Shown here one piece after another: positions 6,956 to 15,767 of a DNA stretch of 31,015 nucleotides. Below the pieces are notes generated by a model that did not search any database, was not told the origin of the DNA, and saw only the letters and a list, made by a program, of their open reading frames with translations. Source of the DNA: a virus; the IMG/VR virus record IMGVR_UViG_3300001589_000088, positions 1-31,015 of that record, one strand, 5' to 3'. A program made the position numbers and the translations under genes. How positions within the stretch are numbered: the stretch's first letter is position 1; the number at the start of each line of letters is the position of its first letter.

Positions 6956-9928
6956 ATGTCAGTAAAAATAGAGATATTAGATTATGTATTTGGTGAGTTT
7001 GAGGGTGCGCAGATGATTACTAACCCATCATTTTCTAGCTCTTCTAATTGGGATTTAGGAACAGGATGGGCGATAGCAGGAGGTGCTGCTACTCATTCTG
7101 GTGGGAGTTCTGGTTTTTTAATACAATCAAATCTAATTTTTGTTGAGGGTCAAAGATATAGAATAAAATATAAAATAAGTGGAAGAACAGGAGGTAGTTT
7201 AATATTAGCAAATCATTTAGCAGGATCTGCTAATGGATTTGTTCAAGTTAATAATGGTACATTTGAATATGATTGGGTGCAGGGAGGTAGTAATAATAAT
7301 AGACTTAGTCTTTTTGGAGGTAGTGCTTTTGATGGTTCTGTAGAGTATGTAGAGGTTTATAATATAACTGGTATTGACTGGGAAAATAGCGTGGTTGGAG
7401 AGCTAGATGTTACTGACCATTCTGACTTTCCTCTTGCAATGACATTTCAGATTTCAGATTTTAAAGATTTAACCTCAACAAGTGGTGATTATAGTAAGAC
7501 ATTTAAAATTCCTGCCACTAAGAATAATAATCAAATATTTAAAAACCTATATATTGCAAATATAGATGTTGATAATAAAGTTACTGCAAAAAAACAATGT
7601 AGAATACTCGTAAATAATCTTTACTCTAAGGTTGGATTAATACAAGTTAATAGTGTTAGTGGTTATGGTGAAAAACCATCTCATTATGAATGTGTGTTTT
7701 TCGGAAATAATTTAACTTGGGCTGCAGGCATTCAAGATGCTTATATGAGTGATATAGATTGGGGGGCTGAGGGAGATGGGCTTATCTACAATAAAGATGG
7801 CATTGTAGATACTTGGCAGCATGTAGATTCTGATAATGGAGCTAACTCACCTATAGTTTATCCAATAACATCTTATGGAGTTTATAATGCAGGAGGTGAT
7901 CAAAGAACAATACAACTACTAGATACTCATTTTGGTAGGTACGGAGCATTAACAAGTCCAAGCACATTAGGTTATTATGGATTTAATAATGGACAAAACG
8001 ATTACGGAACACCACCACCTTCTCCAGACTGGCGACCTACAATATTCGTTAAAAAAACTTTAGAGAAGATATTTTCTGGACTGGGATTTAAGATAAGCTC
8101 ATCTTTTATCAATACTGATATGTTTAAGAGGTTAGTATGGTCATTACCTAATTTTCTATATAACAATGCTTCAGAAAGATTGACTATATATTCTTATGGT
8201 AATAGCTTCACAGGAGAGGGGTTAATATCTTCATTTTTAATAGATCCTGATAATGATCCATTTGACCCTACTGAGTTTTCTTATTTCACTTTTAACATTG
8301 ACCTTAATGATTCTGCTGGTTTTACTTTAAATACTGACACTGATAATGTAGGCTGGGATGCAACATCAGGTATATATACTGTGCAAGAATATGGCTTTCA
8401 TAATATTTCTCTAAATGACTTTGGATTATTTGGTGAGAGAGTTAGTTATACTTCAGGTTCTTTAGAGGTGGGGTGGACTAAGATAGTCTTGCAGCTAAAA
8501 ACAGTAGGTCAAACTTCTTTTAATAATATTGCTAGCATGATAACCAGCAGTTTTATTGATTCAGGTGGGAGTCCGTTGTCAGACAATCCAGCTCAGTTAT
8601 TTACTGCAGGGTTAGATGAAACTAGATACCTTAATAAAGGTGATCAATTAAGATTGGTTCTTAATGTTAAAGCAAGAACTTCTTCTTTAGGTACTAATGA
8701 AATAAGACTCTATTTATTTGGCTCAACTACACCAACTTCAACAACAACATCTGATAGTGCTAATGCTACTTATGCAATTAATATTAATCCTGAATATGTT
8801 GATTATGGGCAGACTTATAACTTATCCGAAGTGATTGATAAAGAGATGAAGCAGATAGATTTTGTTAAAGGTATAGCTCACGCATTTAATCTTCAAATGA
8901 CTACAGATGAAGGTTCTAAGACAGTACATATAGAGCCTTTTAATGATTTTTATAAGCCTCTAAAAGATGCAATAGATTGGACTTATAAATTAGATAGAAG
9001 TAAAGAAATAAATGATCAATGGATAAAAAGTGATTTAAAAAGAAATATCATTTTTAAGTATAAGAGTGATAGTGCAGATGCTGTAGTAAATTACAGAGGT
9101 AAGAAGTTTTTTAATGACATACAAGATGAATACCCATACTGGGAGCAGCTTCCTGATACTTTTGAGAAGGGAGATAGTACATTTGAAAATCCATTCTTTG
9201 CTGGAACTTACAATGCTAAAGACAACGACACTACTGTATTTCCATCAACTAATACTGCATACTCTGGTTGTTTGTGGACAGAAAATGTTAATGCTAGAGA
9301 TGAGGGACGACCAGATAAAGGTTTTAGTTTTCTGCCAAGATTATTATATTGGAATAAATACTCTCCTACAGTTCCTGCCGCCTTACCAACAACTAAATTT
9401 GCTTTTGCTCAAACTTGGGGTGATAAATTGAAAAAAATAATTGCGAAACAAGGATTATCTGGGGAGGGGGTAGTTTCAGGGATATTCCCACAAGCAACAA
9501 TGGTAAATAGAGATAGCAACACAAGTCCTGTCTTATCTTATGGTAATATTTCTATTAGGAATTATGATGATGCTACAGGGATATATAGTGCAGAAGAAAC
9601 AGGAGCTGGCTTGTATGAAACATATTACAGAAACTTAATAGAGATGCTTAAATTAAATCCAAGAGTAAGAAGTGTATATGTTGATTTAAAAATTTCAGAT
9701 ATTGTAAATTTAGATTTTACAAAATTAATTTATATAGATGGTGTTTATTGGAGAATAAGTAAAGTTTTAGATTATATGCCAAATAAAAATGATTCTACTA
9801 AAGTTGAGTTAATTGAATTTATTACATCACTTGTTTACCCTTTTAATGCACCAGTATTTAGAGGCAGACCTCGTAATTGGGCGAGTCCACCTAGCAGTCC
9901 TTTTTTACCAGAAGTACCTCAGCTTTAA
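6956..9928 (+). CDS. Very large tail or baseplate protein with CBM-like N-terminus
   Basis: A 990-residue protein. Residues about 18-138 (MITNPSFSSSSNWDLGTGW onwards, then VEGQRYRIKYKISG and VEYVEVYNITG) have the strand pattern of a carbohydrate-binding module of the CBM4/9-type jelly roll. The rest is a long structural protein. Residues 640-760 include a hub-like region (EMKQIDFVKGIAHAFNLQM and a downstream FKYKSDSAD) that I associate with baseplate proteins of phages of Bacteroidota. The C-terminus ends in a Pro-rich tail (FLPEVPQL). The position before the tape measure gene is odd for a baseplate protein but consistent with the rearranged order here. Host-surface recognition is plausible. 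The homology statements are from memory of families and are not computed. Confidence 0.55.
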   Translation: MSVKIEILDYVFGEFEGAQMITNPSFSSSSNWDLGTGWAIAGGAATHSGGSSGFLIQSNLIFVEGQRYRIKYKISGRTGGSLILANHLAGSANGFVQVNNGTFEYDWVQGGSNNNRLSLFGGSAFDGSVEYVEVYNITGIDWENSVVGELDVTDHSDFPLAMTFQISDFKDLTSTSGDYSKTFKIPATKNNNQIFKNLYIANIDVDNKVTAKKQCRILVNNLYSKVGLIQVNSVSGYGEKPSHYECVFFGNNLTWAAGIQDAYMSDIDWGAEGDGLIYNKDGIVDTWQHVDSDNGANSPIVYPITSYGVYNAGGDQRTIQLLDTHFGRYGALTSPSTLGYYGFNNGQNDYGTPPPSPDWRPTIFVKKTLEKIFSGLGFKISSSFINTDMFKRLVWSLPNFLYNNASERLTIYSYGNSFTGEGLISSFLIDPDNDPFDPTEFSYFTFNIDLNDSAGFTLNTDTDNVGWDATSGIYTVQEYGFHNISLNDFGLFGERVSYTSGSLEVGWTKIVLQLKTVGQTSFNNIASMITSSFIDSGGSPLSDNPAQLFTAGLDETRYLNKGDQLRLVLNVKARTSSLGTNEIRLYLFGSTTPTSTTTSDSANATYAININPEYVDYGQTYNLSEVIDKEMKQIDFVKGIAHAFNLQMTTDEGSKTVHIEPFNDFYKPLKDAIDWTYKLDRSKEINDQWIKSDLKRNIIFKYKSDSADAVVNYRGKKFFNDIQDEYPYWEQLPDTFEKGDSTFENPFFAGTYNAKDNDTTVFPSTNTAYSGCLWTENVNARDEGRPDKGFSFLPRLLYWNKYSPTVPAALPTTKFAFAQTWGDKLKKIIAKQGLSGEGVVSGIFPQATMVNRDSNTSPVLSYGNISIRNYDDATGIYSAEETGAGLYETYYRNLIEMLKLNPRVRSVYVDLKISDIVNLDFTKLIYIDGVYWRISKVLDYMPNKNDSTKVELIEFITSLVYPFNAPVFRGRPRNWASPPSSPFLPEVPQL

Positions 9929-9948
9929 AAATATATTAATAATAAAAT

Positions 9949-10665
9949 ATGAATAATCAAGAAATATCAAGTAGAGGAGTGCCACAACAAAGTGGATTAG
10001 ACATATTCTGCAGTATAACAAACTATACTGGTGAGTTTTTAGGTTTAGGACAGCCATTACTAACCAGCAATATAGATTCTGCTGTAGATTATGCAACTAC
10101 TGCTGCTGATCCACAATTAGATGCTGTTTCTAATAGTTATCCAACAACTAAAAATATATGGTATAAATATCACACTGCAGGTACTGAAGGAAGTCCATAT
10201 ACTAACATAGAAGCACCATCCATAAGTGGTTCTTTTGCTCAGTTCAAAGGACATAAGTCTAGTAGTAAGCCTAGTTTTTGTGGTATTTATCAGCAATTAT
10301 CAGGATTAACTATAGGTAAAACTTACGAGATAGATATTACAAATCCTTATTTGTTGATTGTAGGCACTATAACAGTAAAGACATATAGAAAGGAAGGTGA
10401 TACTTGTTATATATCTTCATCAAATTCATTCACTATGCCTTATGCTAATGGTAATATGCGAGCAAATTTCATAGCAACTACTGAAAATGATGTCATATTG
10501 ATTGACTACACTACTGAATCAACAAGTGCAGTAATACAATATCTTTATTCAATGAGAATATCAGAGTTGCAGGAATACTTAGTTCCAACTTACGCTGAAG
10601 ATGCTTATGGTAATGACCACAAAATATTAAGAAGAAATTTAGGAAATACACTATCAGATGTTTAA
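9949..10665 (+). CDS. Tail-associated structural protein, unknown
   Basis: A 238-residue protein with a beta-rich, Ser/Thr/Tyr-rich composition and no recognised domain. A segment around residues 118-175 (LSGLTIGKTYEIDI and following strands) resembles jelly-roll sugar-binding folds, but the match is weak. It follows the 990-residue tail protein and overlaps the next gene by eight bases, so it belongs to the tail operon. A minor tail or adhesin-related role is possible. The start at 9949 has an AT-rich leader of the type used throughout this window. Confidence 0.5.
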   Translation: MNNQEISSRGVPQQSGLDIFCSITNYTGEFLGLGQPLLTSNIDSAVDYATTAADPQLDAVSNSYPTTKNIWYKYHTAGTEGSPYTNIEAPSISGSFAQFKGHKSSSKPSFCGIYQQLSGLTIGKTYEIDITNPYLLIVGTITVKTYRKEGDTCYISSSNSFTMPYANGNMRANFIATTENDVILIDYTTESTSAVIQYLYSMRISELQEYLVPTYAEDAYGNDHKILRRNLGNTLSDV

Positions 10666-11152
10666 ATTTAAAAGAACAAATAAAACTCTTATTGAGGTTG
10701 GTTTTATGCTTAGGAAAGGGTTGCAAGACGAACTTAAAGCACAGAAGCATAATGCTACTGGTAAATTAAGCAGAGGTCTTAAATATCATATTAAAGATAA
10801 TGTCTTAAGTATGATGTCATCTGTTAGTTATTGGAAGGCAGTAAACAATCCTTTATTCGCTGCAGTTCCAAATCTTAATGCAATCCAAAGCTGGATGAAT
10901 GTTAAGAATTTAAAAGGAAGTGCTACTGCTATATTAAGGAAATTAAAAAACAAAGGATATGGTCAGCCTTATTCGTTTTGGACTGAAGGCAATAGATTAA
11001 GAAGAACAGACTTTGCAGGATATACTGCAAATAAGTTTAAAGATAAGATAGCAGAAAAGTTAGCACCATCTATAGGTAAGGATGTGGCAGATATGATAGC
11101 AGAACAAATTAAAAAAAATAATCCAAAAGCAAATGTTCAACGAGCATTTTAA
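10658..11152 (+). CDS. Putative tail completion or neck protein
   Basis: A 164-residue strongly basic protein, starting eight bases before the previous gene ends. The pattern LRKGLQDELKAQKHNATGKLSRGL (split over residues 18-41) followed by a beta-strand and helix pair resembles the small minor tail or head-tail joining proteins of the HK97 gp10 type, which have a helix, a conserved Ser/Gly turn and a strand. It directly precedes the tape measure gene, which fits a tail role. Assignment is by pattern and context only. Confidence 0.45.
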   Translation: MFKFKRTNKTLIEVGFMLRKGLQDELKAQKHNATGKLSRGLKYHIKDNVLSMMSSVSYWKAVNNPLFAAVPNLNAIQSWMNVKNLKGSATAILRKLKNKGYGQPYSFWTEGNRLRRTDFAGYTANKFKDKIAEKLAPSIGKDVADMIAEQIKKNNPKANVQRAF

Positions 11153-11164
11153 TATATAATATAT

Positions 11165-13840
11165 ATGTCAACAAATACAGAAAAAATTGTAGTACAGGTA
11201 GTTGTACAGGGAGATAAACAATTAGACCAGTTAGATAGAAAAGCAGCCAAAACAACTAAAAGTTTTGGAAATATGGCTGCAGGAATTTTAGGTGCTGTTG
11301 CTGCATTTAGAGGAATAAGTAGTGTTATAGGAACAGCTATTAAGTCTTTTAGAGATTTTGAATTTCAGATGGCTAAAGTAAGGGCTGTTACTGGTGCTTC
11401 AGATAAAGACTTTAAAAAACTAACTAATACTGCTAAGGAACTAGGAAGAACAACATTCTTTACAGCACAACAGGTTGCAGAACTTCAGACTAATTATGGT
11501 AAATTGGGTTTTTCAACCAAGGAAATATTAGATGCTCAAGAAGCAACATTACAGTTAGCTACAGCAACAGATACAGATTTAGGTAGAGCAGCAATAGTAG
11601 CAGGTGCTGCAATTAGAGGTTTTGGATTAGATGCTTCTGAGGCAGGTAGAGTTGTAGATGTAATGGCTGAAGCATTTACAAGTTCTGCATTAGATATAGA
11701 GAAGTTTCAAACATCTATGACTAAGGTAGCTCCTATTGCAGCAGCAGCAAATATATCATTAGAAGCAACTACTGCTATTATGGGAACACTAACAGATGCT
11801 GGTATTGAGGCTTCTATAGCAGGTACATCTTTAAGAAATATATTCTTAAAAATGCAAGATTCATCATCTGATTTATCTAAGTTTTTAGGATTTACTGTCA
11901 ATAGTTCTGATGATTTAGAAAGAGCTTTAAATGACTTAAATAAAGCAGGTCTTACAAATGAAGAGGTAATGAGTCTTGTTGATTTAAGACAAGTTGCTGC
12001 TTTTAATACAATGATAAGAGGCTCAGAAAGAATACAACAGCTTACAACAGATTTTAATGAAGCTAATGGTGCTGCTGCTAAAATGGCAGCTATTGTTGCA
12101 GATACACTAGAAGGTTCTTTTAAGCGTTTTACTTCAGCAACTGAAGGTCTTTCAATACAGTTAATGGAAGATTTAGGAGGTTCTCTAAAAGAAACAATTA
12201 ATAAATTTGCAAACTTCTTTAATGCACTAACTGAAAATTCAACAGTAATAGCTAAGGTTGTAAGTGGGCTTATATCTTTAATAAAATTTATTGGGCTTTA
12301 TAAGTTAGGTACACTAGCTGCAACAGCAGCAACAATAGGATTTAAAAATGCAGTATTATTATTAAATGGAGGTTTAAAAATAACAAAAACGGCTATAGCG
12401 AAAACAGGTATTGGTCTTTTTGTAGTTGCATTAGGAGAGGTTGCTTCAAGGTATATGCTAGTTGGAGATGCAGCAGAAACTGCAGCGAAAAAGATGGAAA
12501 TATTTAATGTAGCAAAAGAGAGACAATTATCCAGAGAGGAAGATTTAATGAAGTTAATAAATCAACAGTTAGCTACAACAAAAAAACAATCTGAAAGGAA
12601 TCTAGCGAACATAAAAGTACAGATTGATGGTAGAACAAATCTAAAGAATGCTATGTTAGATGAGATTGAGGCAGGAATGGATGATATAAAAAAGAAAAAA
12701 GAATACAAGAAAGAGATAAAATTAATTAATAGTGAATTAGCTTTATTAGTAAGCAATCAGGGTCTTAGAATGATTAACCAAAGAAAACTTATTGATAGTG
12801 AAAGTGAAGAGATATTACAAACAAAATCATTAATAACATTAGCTGAAGAAGAAATGGCTATACTTCTTAGGATGCCTGAAACAACAGAGAAAGAAATAAC
12901 AGATAAGAATAAATTAATAGATACACTTCAGTTAGAGATAGATAGATTAAAAGATTTAGGTAGAGAGAAGGATGACCAAGTAGAAAAAAATAAAGACATA
13001 ATAGAGTTTAATCCATATCAATCATCATTAGAAGATTTAGATGAATTAATAGCAAAAGATAAGGAGGCTGCTGATGCTAGAATAGCTAATGGGGAGAGAG
13101 TGTTAAATGCTATGAGTGTAACTTCTGATGCTATTTTTACAATATTAAATGCTAACTTAAATAGAAGAGCTACTACAGATGAGAAAATTCTTGAAGAGAG
13201 AAAACAAGCTGGATTAATAACAGAACAGCAATATGAAGAAGGAGTAGAAGCTATACAAAGAAAAGCATTTCAAAGAAAAAAGAGAATGGATATTGCTCAA
13301 GTGGTTATAGACACTGCAATAGCAATAGCAAAAATAAAGTTAAATGCAGCAGTCATGAAGAGTAATCCAGTTACAATTCTATTTGCAGGTATGAGTATAT
13401 CTCAAATAGGTTTAGCTGCAGCTACAGGAGCTGCGCAGATTGCAGTAATAGCAGCACAAAAATTTGCAAATGGGGGAATGATAGAAGAGTTTGCTGATGG
13501 AGGAATGGTGAAGGGTAAATCACACGCACAGGGAGGAGAGAAGTTTGCTGTAGGTGGTAGAGTGGTTGAATTAGAGGGTGGTGAGGCTGTTATTAATAAA
13601 AGAAGTACAGCAATGTTTAGCAGACAATTATCTGCAATGAACTCAGCAGGAGGAGGTGTTAAGTTTGCTGATGGAGGATTACTTAATTCACCTTCATTCT
13701 CACAACAACAATTTAATGCATTAGGACAGAATCAAATGATGGGTGCAATGGGAAGTTCAAGTAAAGTAACAGTAGTAGAGGCAGACATTACTAGCAGTCA
13801 GAACACTGTAAGTGTGATACAATCTCAAGCTACAATTTAA
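11165..13840 (+). CDS. Tape measure protein
   Basis: An 891-residue tape measure protein, which sets tail length and is ejected with the DNA. Residues 50-225 contain the conserved phage tape-measure core: MAKVRAVTGASDKDFKKL, then the strings of Ala/Gly and Thr typical of TIGR01760-like proteins. Hydrophobic segments at about 360-400 and 710-770 are usual in these proteins. Central residues 450-620 are coiled-coil-like. The C-terminus has Gly-rich repeats (FADGGM, ELEGGEAVINKRSTAMF) seen in many tape measures from phages of Bacteroidota. At roughly 0.15 nm per residue the protein would give a tail near 130 nm, consistent with a siphovirus; this is an estimate. Confidence 0.9.
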   Translation: MSTNTEKIVVQVVVQGDKQLDQLDRKAAKTTKSFGNMAAGILGAVAAFRGISSVIGTAIKSFRDFEFQMAKVRAVTGASDKDFKKLTNTAKELGRTTFFTAQQVAELQTNYGKLGFSTKEILDAQEATLQLATATDTDLGRAAIVAGAAIRGFGLDASEAGRVVDVMAEAFTSSALDIEKFQTSMTKVAPIAAAANISLEATTAIMGTLTDAGIEASIAGTSLRNIFLKMQDSSSDLSKFLGFTVNSSDDLERALNDLNKAGLTNEEVMSLVDLRQVAAFNTMIRGSERIQQLTTDFNEANGAAAKMAAIVADTLEGSFKRFTSATEGLSIQLMEDLGGSLKETINKFANFFNALTENSTVIAKVVSGLISLIKFIGLYKLGTLAATAATIGFKNAVLLLNGGLKITKTAIAKTGIGLFVVALGEVASRYMLVGDAAETAAKKMEIFNVAKERQLSREEDLMKLINQQLATTKKQSERNLANIKVQIDGRTNLKNAMLDEIEAGMDDIKKKKEYKKEIKLINSELALLVSNQGLRMINQRKLIDSESEEILQTKSLITLAEEEMAILLRMPETTEKEITDKNKLIDTLQLEIDRLKDLGREKDDQVEKNKDIIEFNPYQSSLEDLDELIAKDKEAADARIANGERVLNAMSVTSDAIFTILNANLNRRATTDEKILEERKQAGLITEQQYEEGVEAIQRKAFQRKKRMDIAQVVIDTAIAIAKIKLNAAVMKSNPVTILFAGMSISQIGLAAATGAAQIAVIAAQKFANGGMIEEFADGGMVKGKSHAQGGEKFAVGGRVVELEGGEAVINKRSTAMFSRQLSAMNSAGGGVKFADGGLLNSPSFSQQQFNALGQNQMMGAMGSSSKVTVVEADITSSQNTVSVIQSQATI

Positions 13841-13859
13841 TAATTAAAAAAGTAAACAA

Positions 13860-14054
13860 ATGTTTGTTGATAAAAAAACTAAATTAGAAAGATTAGATAT
13901 ATGTAAAAGTTGTAGTTTTTACCGAAACTTTTTACTGTTAAAGAAACCTAAAATAAGTAGAGGATCAAGATGTGCTAAATGCAAGTGTTTCTTAGATGCT
14001 AAGACATCATTAACAAAAGAGTTTTTTGGTAAATGTCCAGAAGATAAATGGTAA
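13860..14054 (+). CDS. Small zinc-ribbon-like protein
   Basis: A 64-residue protein with six cysteines in a zinc-binding arrangement: CKSC at residues 15-18, CAKCKC at about 38-43, and CP in KCPEDKW near the C-terminus. The closing GKCPEDKW motif is shared by small zinc-ribbon proteins found in the late operons of many phages. Their role is not known. It lies 20 bases after the tape measure gene in the same direction. Confidence 0.6.
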   Translation: MFVDKKTKLERLDICKSCSFYRNFLLLKKPKISRGSRCAKCKCFLDAKTSLTKEFFGKCPEDKW

Positions 14055-14064
14055 AACTTTACAT

Positions 14065-14358
14065 ATGAATTTTAAAGAAATCGCTGCTAATTACAGCAAA
14101 CAAAAAAGAAAGATGATGACTGATGCAGTTATCACTAACAAAAATCATCAAAGAAACTTTCCAACCCATCAAGCAACTTCATTAAGTTTAATGTTTGAAG
14201 AGTGGCATTTATTATTTCCATCTAACAAACAATCTATGAATTGCACTTCATGTAGGCAAGCAGTTTTTAAGTTTTGGGAAATGATGGTAGATGAGTGGAT
14301 TGAAATAGAGCAAACTCCTAAAAAGAAAAATGTCCCTAAAAAAAATAAGACAAAATAA
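14065..14358 (+). CDS. Small hypothetical protein
   Basis: A 98-residue basic protein with ATG at 14065, preceded by an A/T-rich leader. An upstream TTG at 14026 would extend it into the preceding gene and is less likely. Residues 45-85 contain WHLLFPSNKQSMNCTSCRQAVF, a CxxC pair and aromatic residues, followed by a Lys-rich tail (about 86-98). I do not recognise the family. It overlaps the next gene by 29 bases, which indicates an operon. It may be an accessory DNA-binding or assembly protein. Confidence 0.5.
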   Translation: MNFKEIAANYSKQKRKMMTDAVITNKNHQRNFPTHQATSLSLMFEEWHLLFPSNKQSMNCTSCRQAVFKFWEMMVDEWIEIEQTPKKKNVPKKNKTK

Positions 14359-14662
14359 AGTAGATGTAGTCTTTGACTTCATTGAAATTGCTGGTACTGA
14401 GTTAGATAAGAGGTTTGGAGAGCATCCAACCTGTAAGGATATTATAAGACATCTTTCAGAGAAAGGATTAATTGAGCCTAAGAGAATTAGGAACTATATG
14501 ATTATTGCTGACTTTGATAAGATGCTAGTAGGTAATCAAGGAAGTAGAACTAACACTTGGATGGACTTATCTATTAAGTACGAGATAAGTGAGAGTATGG
14601 CTCAGAATATAGTATATAAGGAGAGAAAGAAAGCTGTACCATCAAGCAATATCACATACTAA
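14330..14662 (+). CDS. HTH-like small protein before the protease gene
   Basis: A 110-residue protein with a compact helical body. Residues 30-62 contain HPTCKDIIRHLSEKGLI, and residues 80-101 contain a turn (DLSIKYEISESMAQNIV) with the spacing of a helix-turn-helix. It reads as a small DNA-binding protein, perhaps a late regulator or packaging accessory. It sits between the tail genes and the head genes. The start at 14330 overlaps the preceding gene by 29 bases. No family could be named. Confidence 0.45.
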   Translation: MSLKKIRQNKVDVVFDFIEIAGTELDKRFGEHPTCKDIIRHLSEKGLIEPKRIRNYMIIADFDKMLVGNQGSRTNTWMDLSIKYEISESMAQNIVYKERKKAVPSSNITY

Positions 14663-14705
14663 AAGTTTTGTAGGTAAATTAGGTAAGATTAAAATCACTT
14701 GCTTG

Positions 14706-14713
14706 TATTTTTG
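14706..14713 (+). promoter_or_regulatory. Possible -7 element before the protease gene
   Basis: TATTTTTG matches the Bacteroidota -7 consensus TAnnTTTG exactly. It ends only five bases before the ATG at 14719, so a transcript from it would have almost no leader. No TTG lies 19 bp upstream. It may be a chance match in AT-rich DNA. Confidence 0.25.
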
Positions 14714-14718
14714 CTGCT

Positions 14719-15753
14719 ATGAACGAAAAATGGTATAACATTCAAAACAAGGCAGGTGAAACTGCTGATATATATATCTTTGATGAAATAGGTACTTATG
14801 GAGTAACTGCACAAGACTTCATCTCAGAAATCAAAGGACTAAAAGATATGCCAATCAACTTACGCATTAATTCGCTTGGAGGAGATGTGTTTGATGGAAT
14901 GGCTATGTATAATGTAATCAAAAGAAGAGAATCTAAGACTACAGTCTATATAGAGGGCATAGCAGCAAGTATCGCTACTATCATTGCTTTAGGTGCAGAT
15001 GAGGTTATAATGGCTGAGAACTCTTTATTTATGATTCATAACGCTTGGGGAGGAACATCAGGAGAGGCTAAGGATATGCGAAAGACTGCAGAAACTCTTG
15101 ATAAGATTACAAGTGAACTAACAGACATTTATGTAAAAAAGACAGGATTATCGTATGATACTCTTGCTGAGATGATGAATGAGGAGAGTTGGTTAAATGC
15201 TCAAGAGGCTTTTGACTTAGGATTCATTGATACTATCTCTGACTCTATTAAAGTGGCTGCTAAGTATGATGTTTCTAAGTTTAAGAACATCACGCAGGAA
15301 GAAATTAAGAATAAATTAAGTATTAATATAAATAACAAAAAAATGACTAACGAGTTAAAAGATTGGTTCAATAGCAAGGTTGAGGAAATTGTTACTGCCG
15401 TAAAAGGTGATGTAAAAGTTTCTGAAGATGTTGCTGAACAAACTGCGATAACTGTAAACTTAGGAGATAACGAAGAAATTACAAATAAGATTTCTGAATT
15501 TGAAGCTAAGAACATAGAATTATCAAACAAGATTTCTTTACTAGAGGGTGAATTAGTTTCTGAAAAAGGAAACAATGAAACTTTAACAGTAGAGGTTGAA
15601 GGTTTGAACGCAAAAATCAACAAAGCAGATGCTAAAGGTACAGAATTAGAAACTTCAAGCGACCCTGCAGTAGTTGAAAACAAAAAAGTAGATGCAAATG
15701 CAGAATTTTACAATGTATTAGCATCAAAAATAAGAAGTAAATTTACTAACTAA
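14719..15753 (+). CDS. ClpP-like prohead protease fused to scaffold
   Basis: A 344-residue protein. Residues 15-180 form a ClpP/S14-like protease: INSLGGDVFDG at 50-60 (oxyanion strand), nucleophile Ser84 in EGIAASIAT, probable catalytic His107 in MIHNAWG, and the closing helix around AQEAFDLGFID. It cleaves the scaffold and itself during head maturation. Residues about 205-344 are a Glu/Lys-rich coiled-coil scaffold, as in phages with protease-scaffold fusions. The gene stops 14 bases before the major capsid gene. An in-frame ATG at 15343 could yield the scaffold alone. The third catalytic residue cannot be settled by eye. Confidence 0.88.
   Translation: MNEKWYNIQNKAGETADIYIFDEIGTYGVTAQDFISEIKGLKDMPINLRINSLGGDVFDGMAMYNVIKRRESKTTVYIEGIAASIATIIALGADEVIMAENSLFMIHNAWGGTSGEAKDMRKTAETLDKITSELTDIYVKKTGLSYDTLAEMMNEESWLNAQEAFDLGFIDTISDSIKVAAKYDVSKFKNITQEEIKNKLSININNKKMTNELKDWFNSKVEEIVTAVKGDVKVSEDVAEQTAITVNLGDNEEITNKISEFEAKNIELSNKISLLEGELVSEKGNNETLTVEVEGLNAKINKADAKGTELETSSDPAVVENKKVDANAEFYNVLASKIRSKFTN
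15343..15753 (+). CDS. Possible internally started scaffold protein (nested)
   Basis: The in-frame ATG at 15343 (residue 209 of the protease-scaffold protein) begins MTNELKDWFN, exactly at the junction between protease and coiled-coil scaffold. It is preceded by an A-rich leader (AATAACAAAAAA) resembling that of the capsid gene, so a separate scaffold of 136 residues could be made. Phages such as lambda use this nested design for protease and scaffold. No direct evidence in the sequence proves use of this start. Confidence 0.4.
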   Translation: MTNELKDWFNSKVEEIVTAVKGDVKVSEDVAEQTAITVNLGDNEEITNKISEFEAKNIELSNKISLLEGELVSEKGNNETLTVEVEGLNAKINKADAKGTELETSSDPAVVENKKVDANAEFYNVLASKIRSKFTN

Positions 15754-15767
15754 AAAAATAGAAAAAA

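Noticed and set aside
9114-9431. Open frame of 105 residues on the + strand inside the 990-residue tail protein
   Set aside because: Fully nested in a strong gene in another frame, Leu-rich with no recognisable domain.
15201-15683. Open frame of 160 residues on the - strand in the protease-scaffold gene
   Set aside because: It is antisense to the coiled-coil scaffold and composed of Ser/Thr/Phe/Leu-rich repeats, a typical shadow of an AT-rich charged gene.
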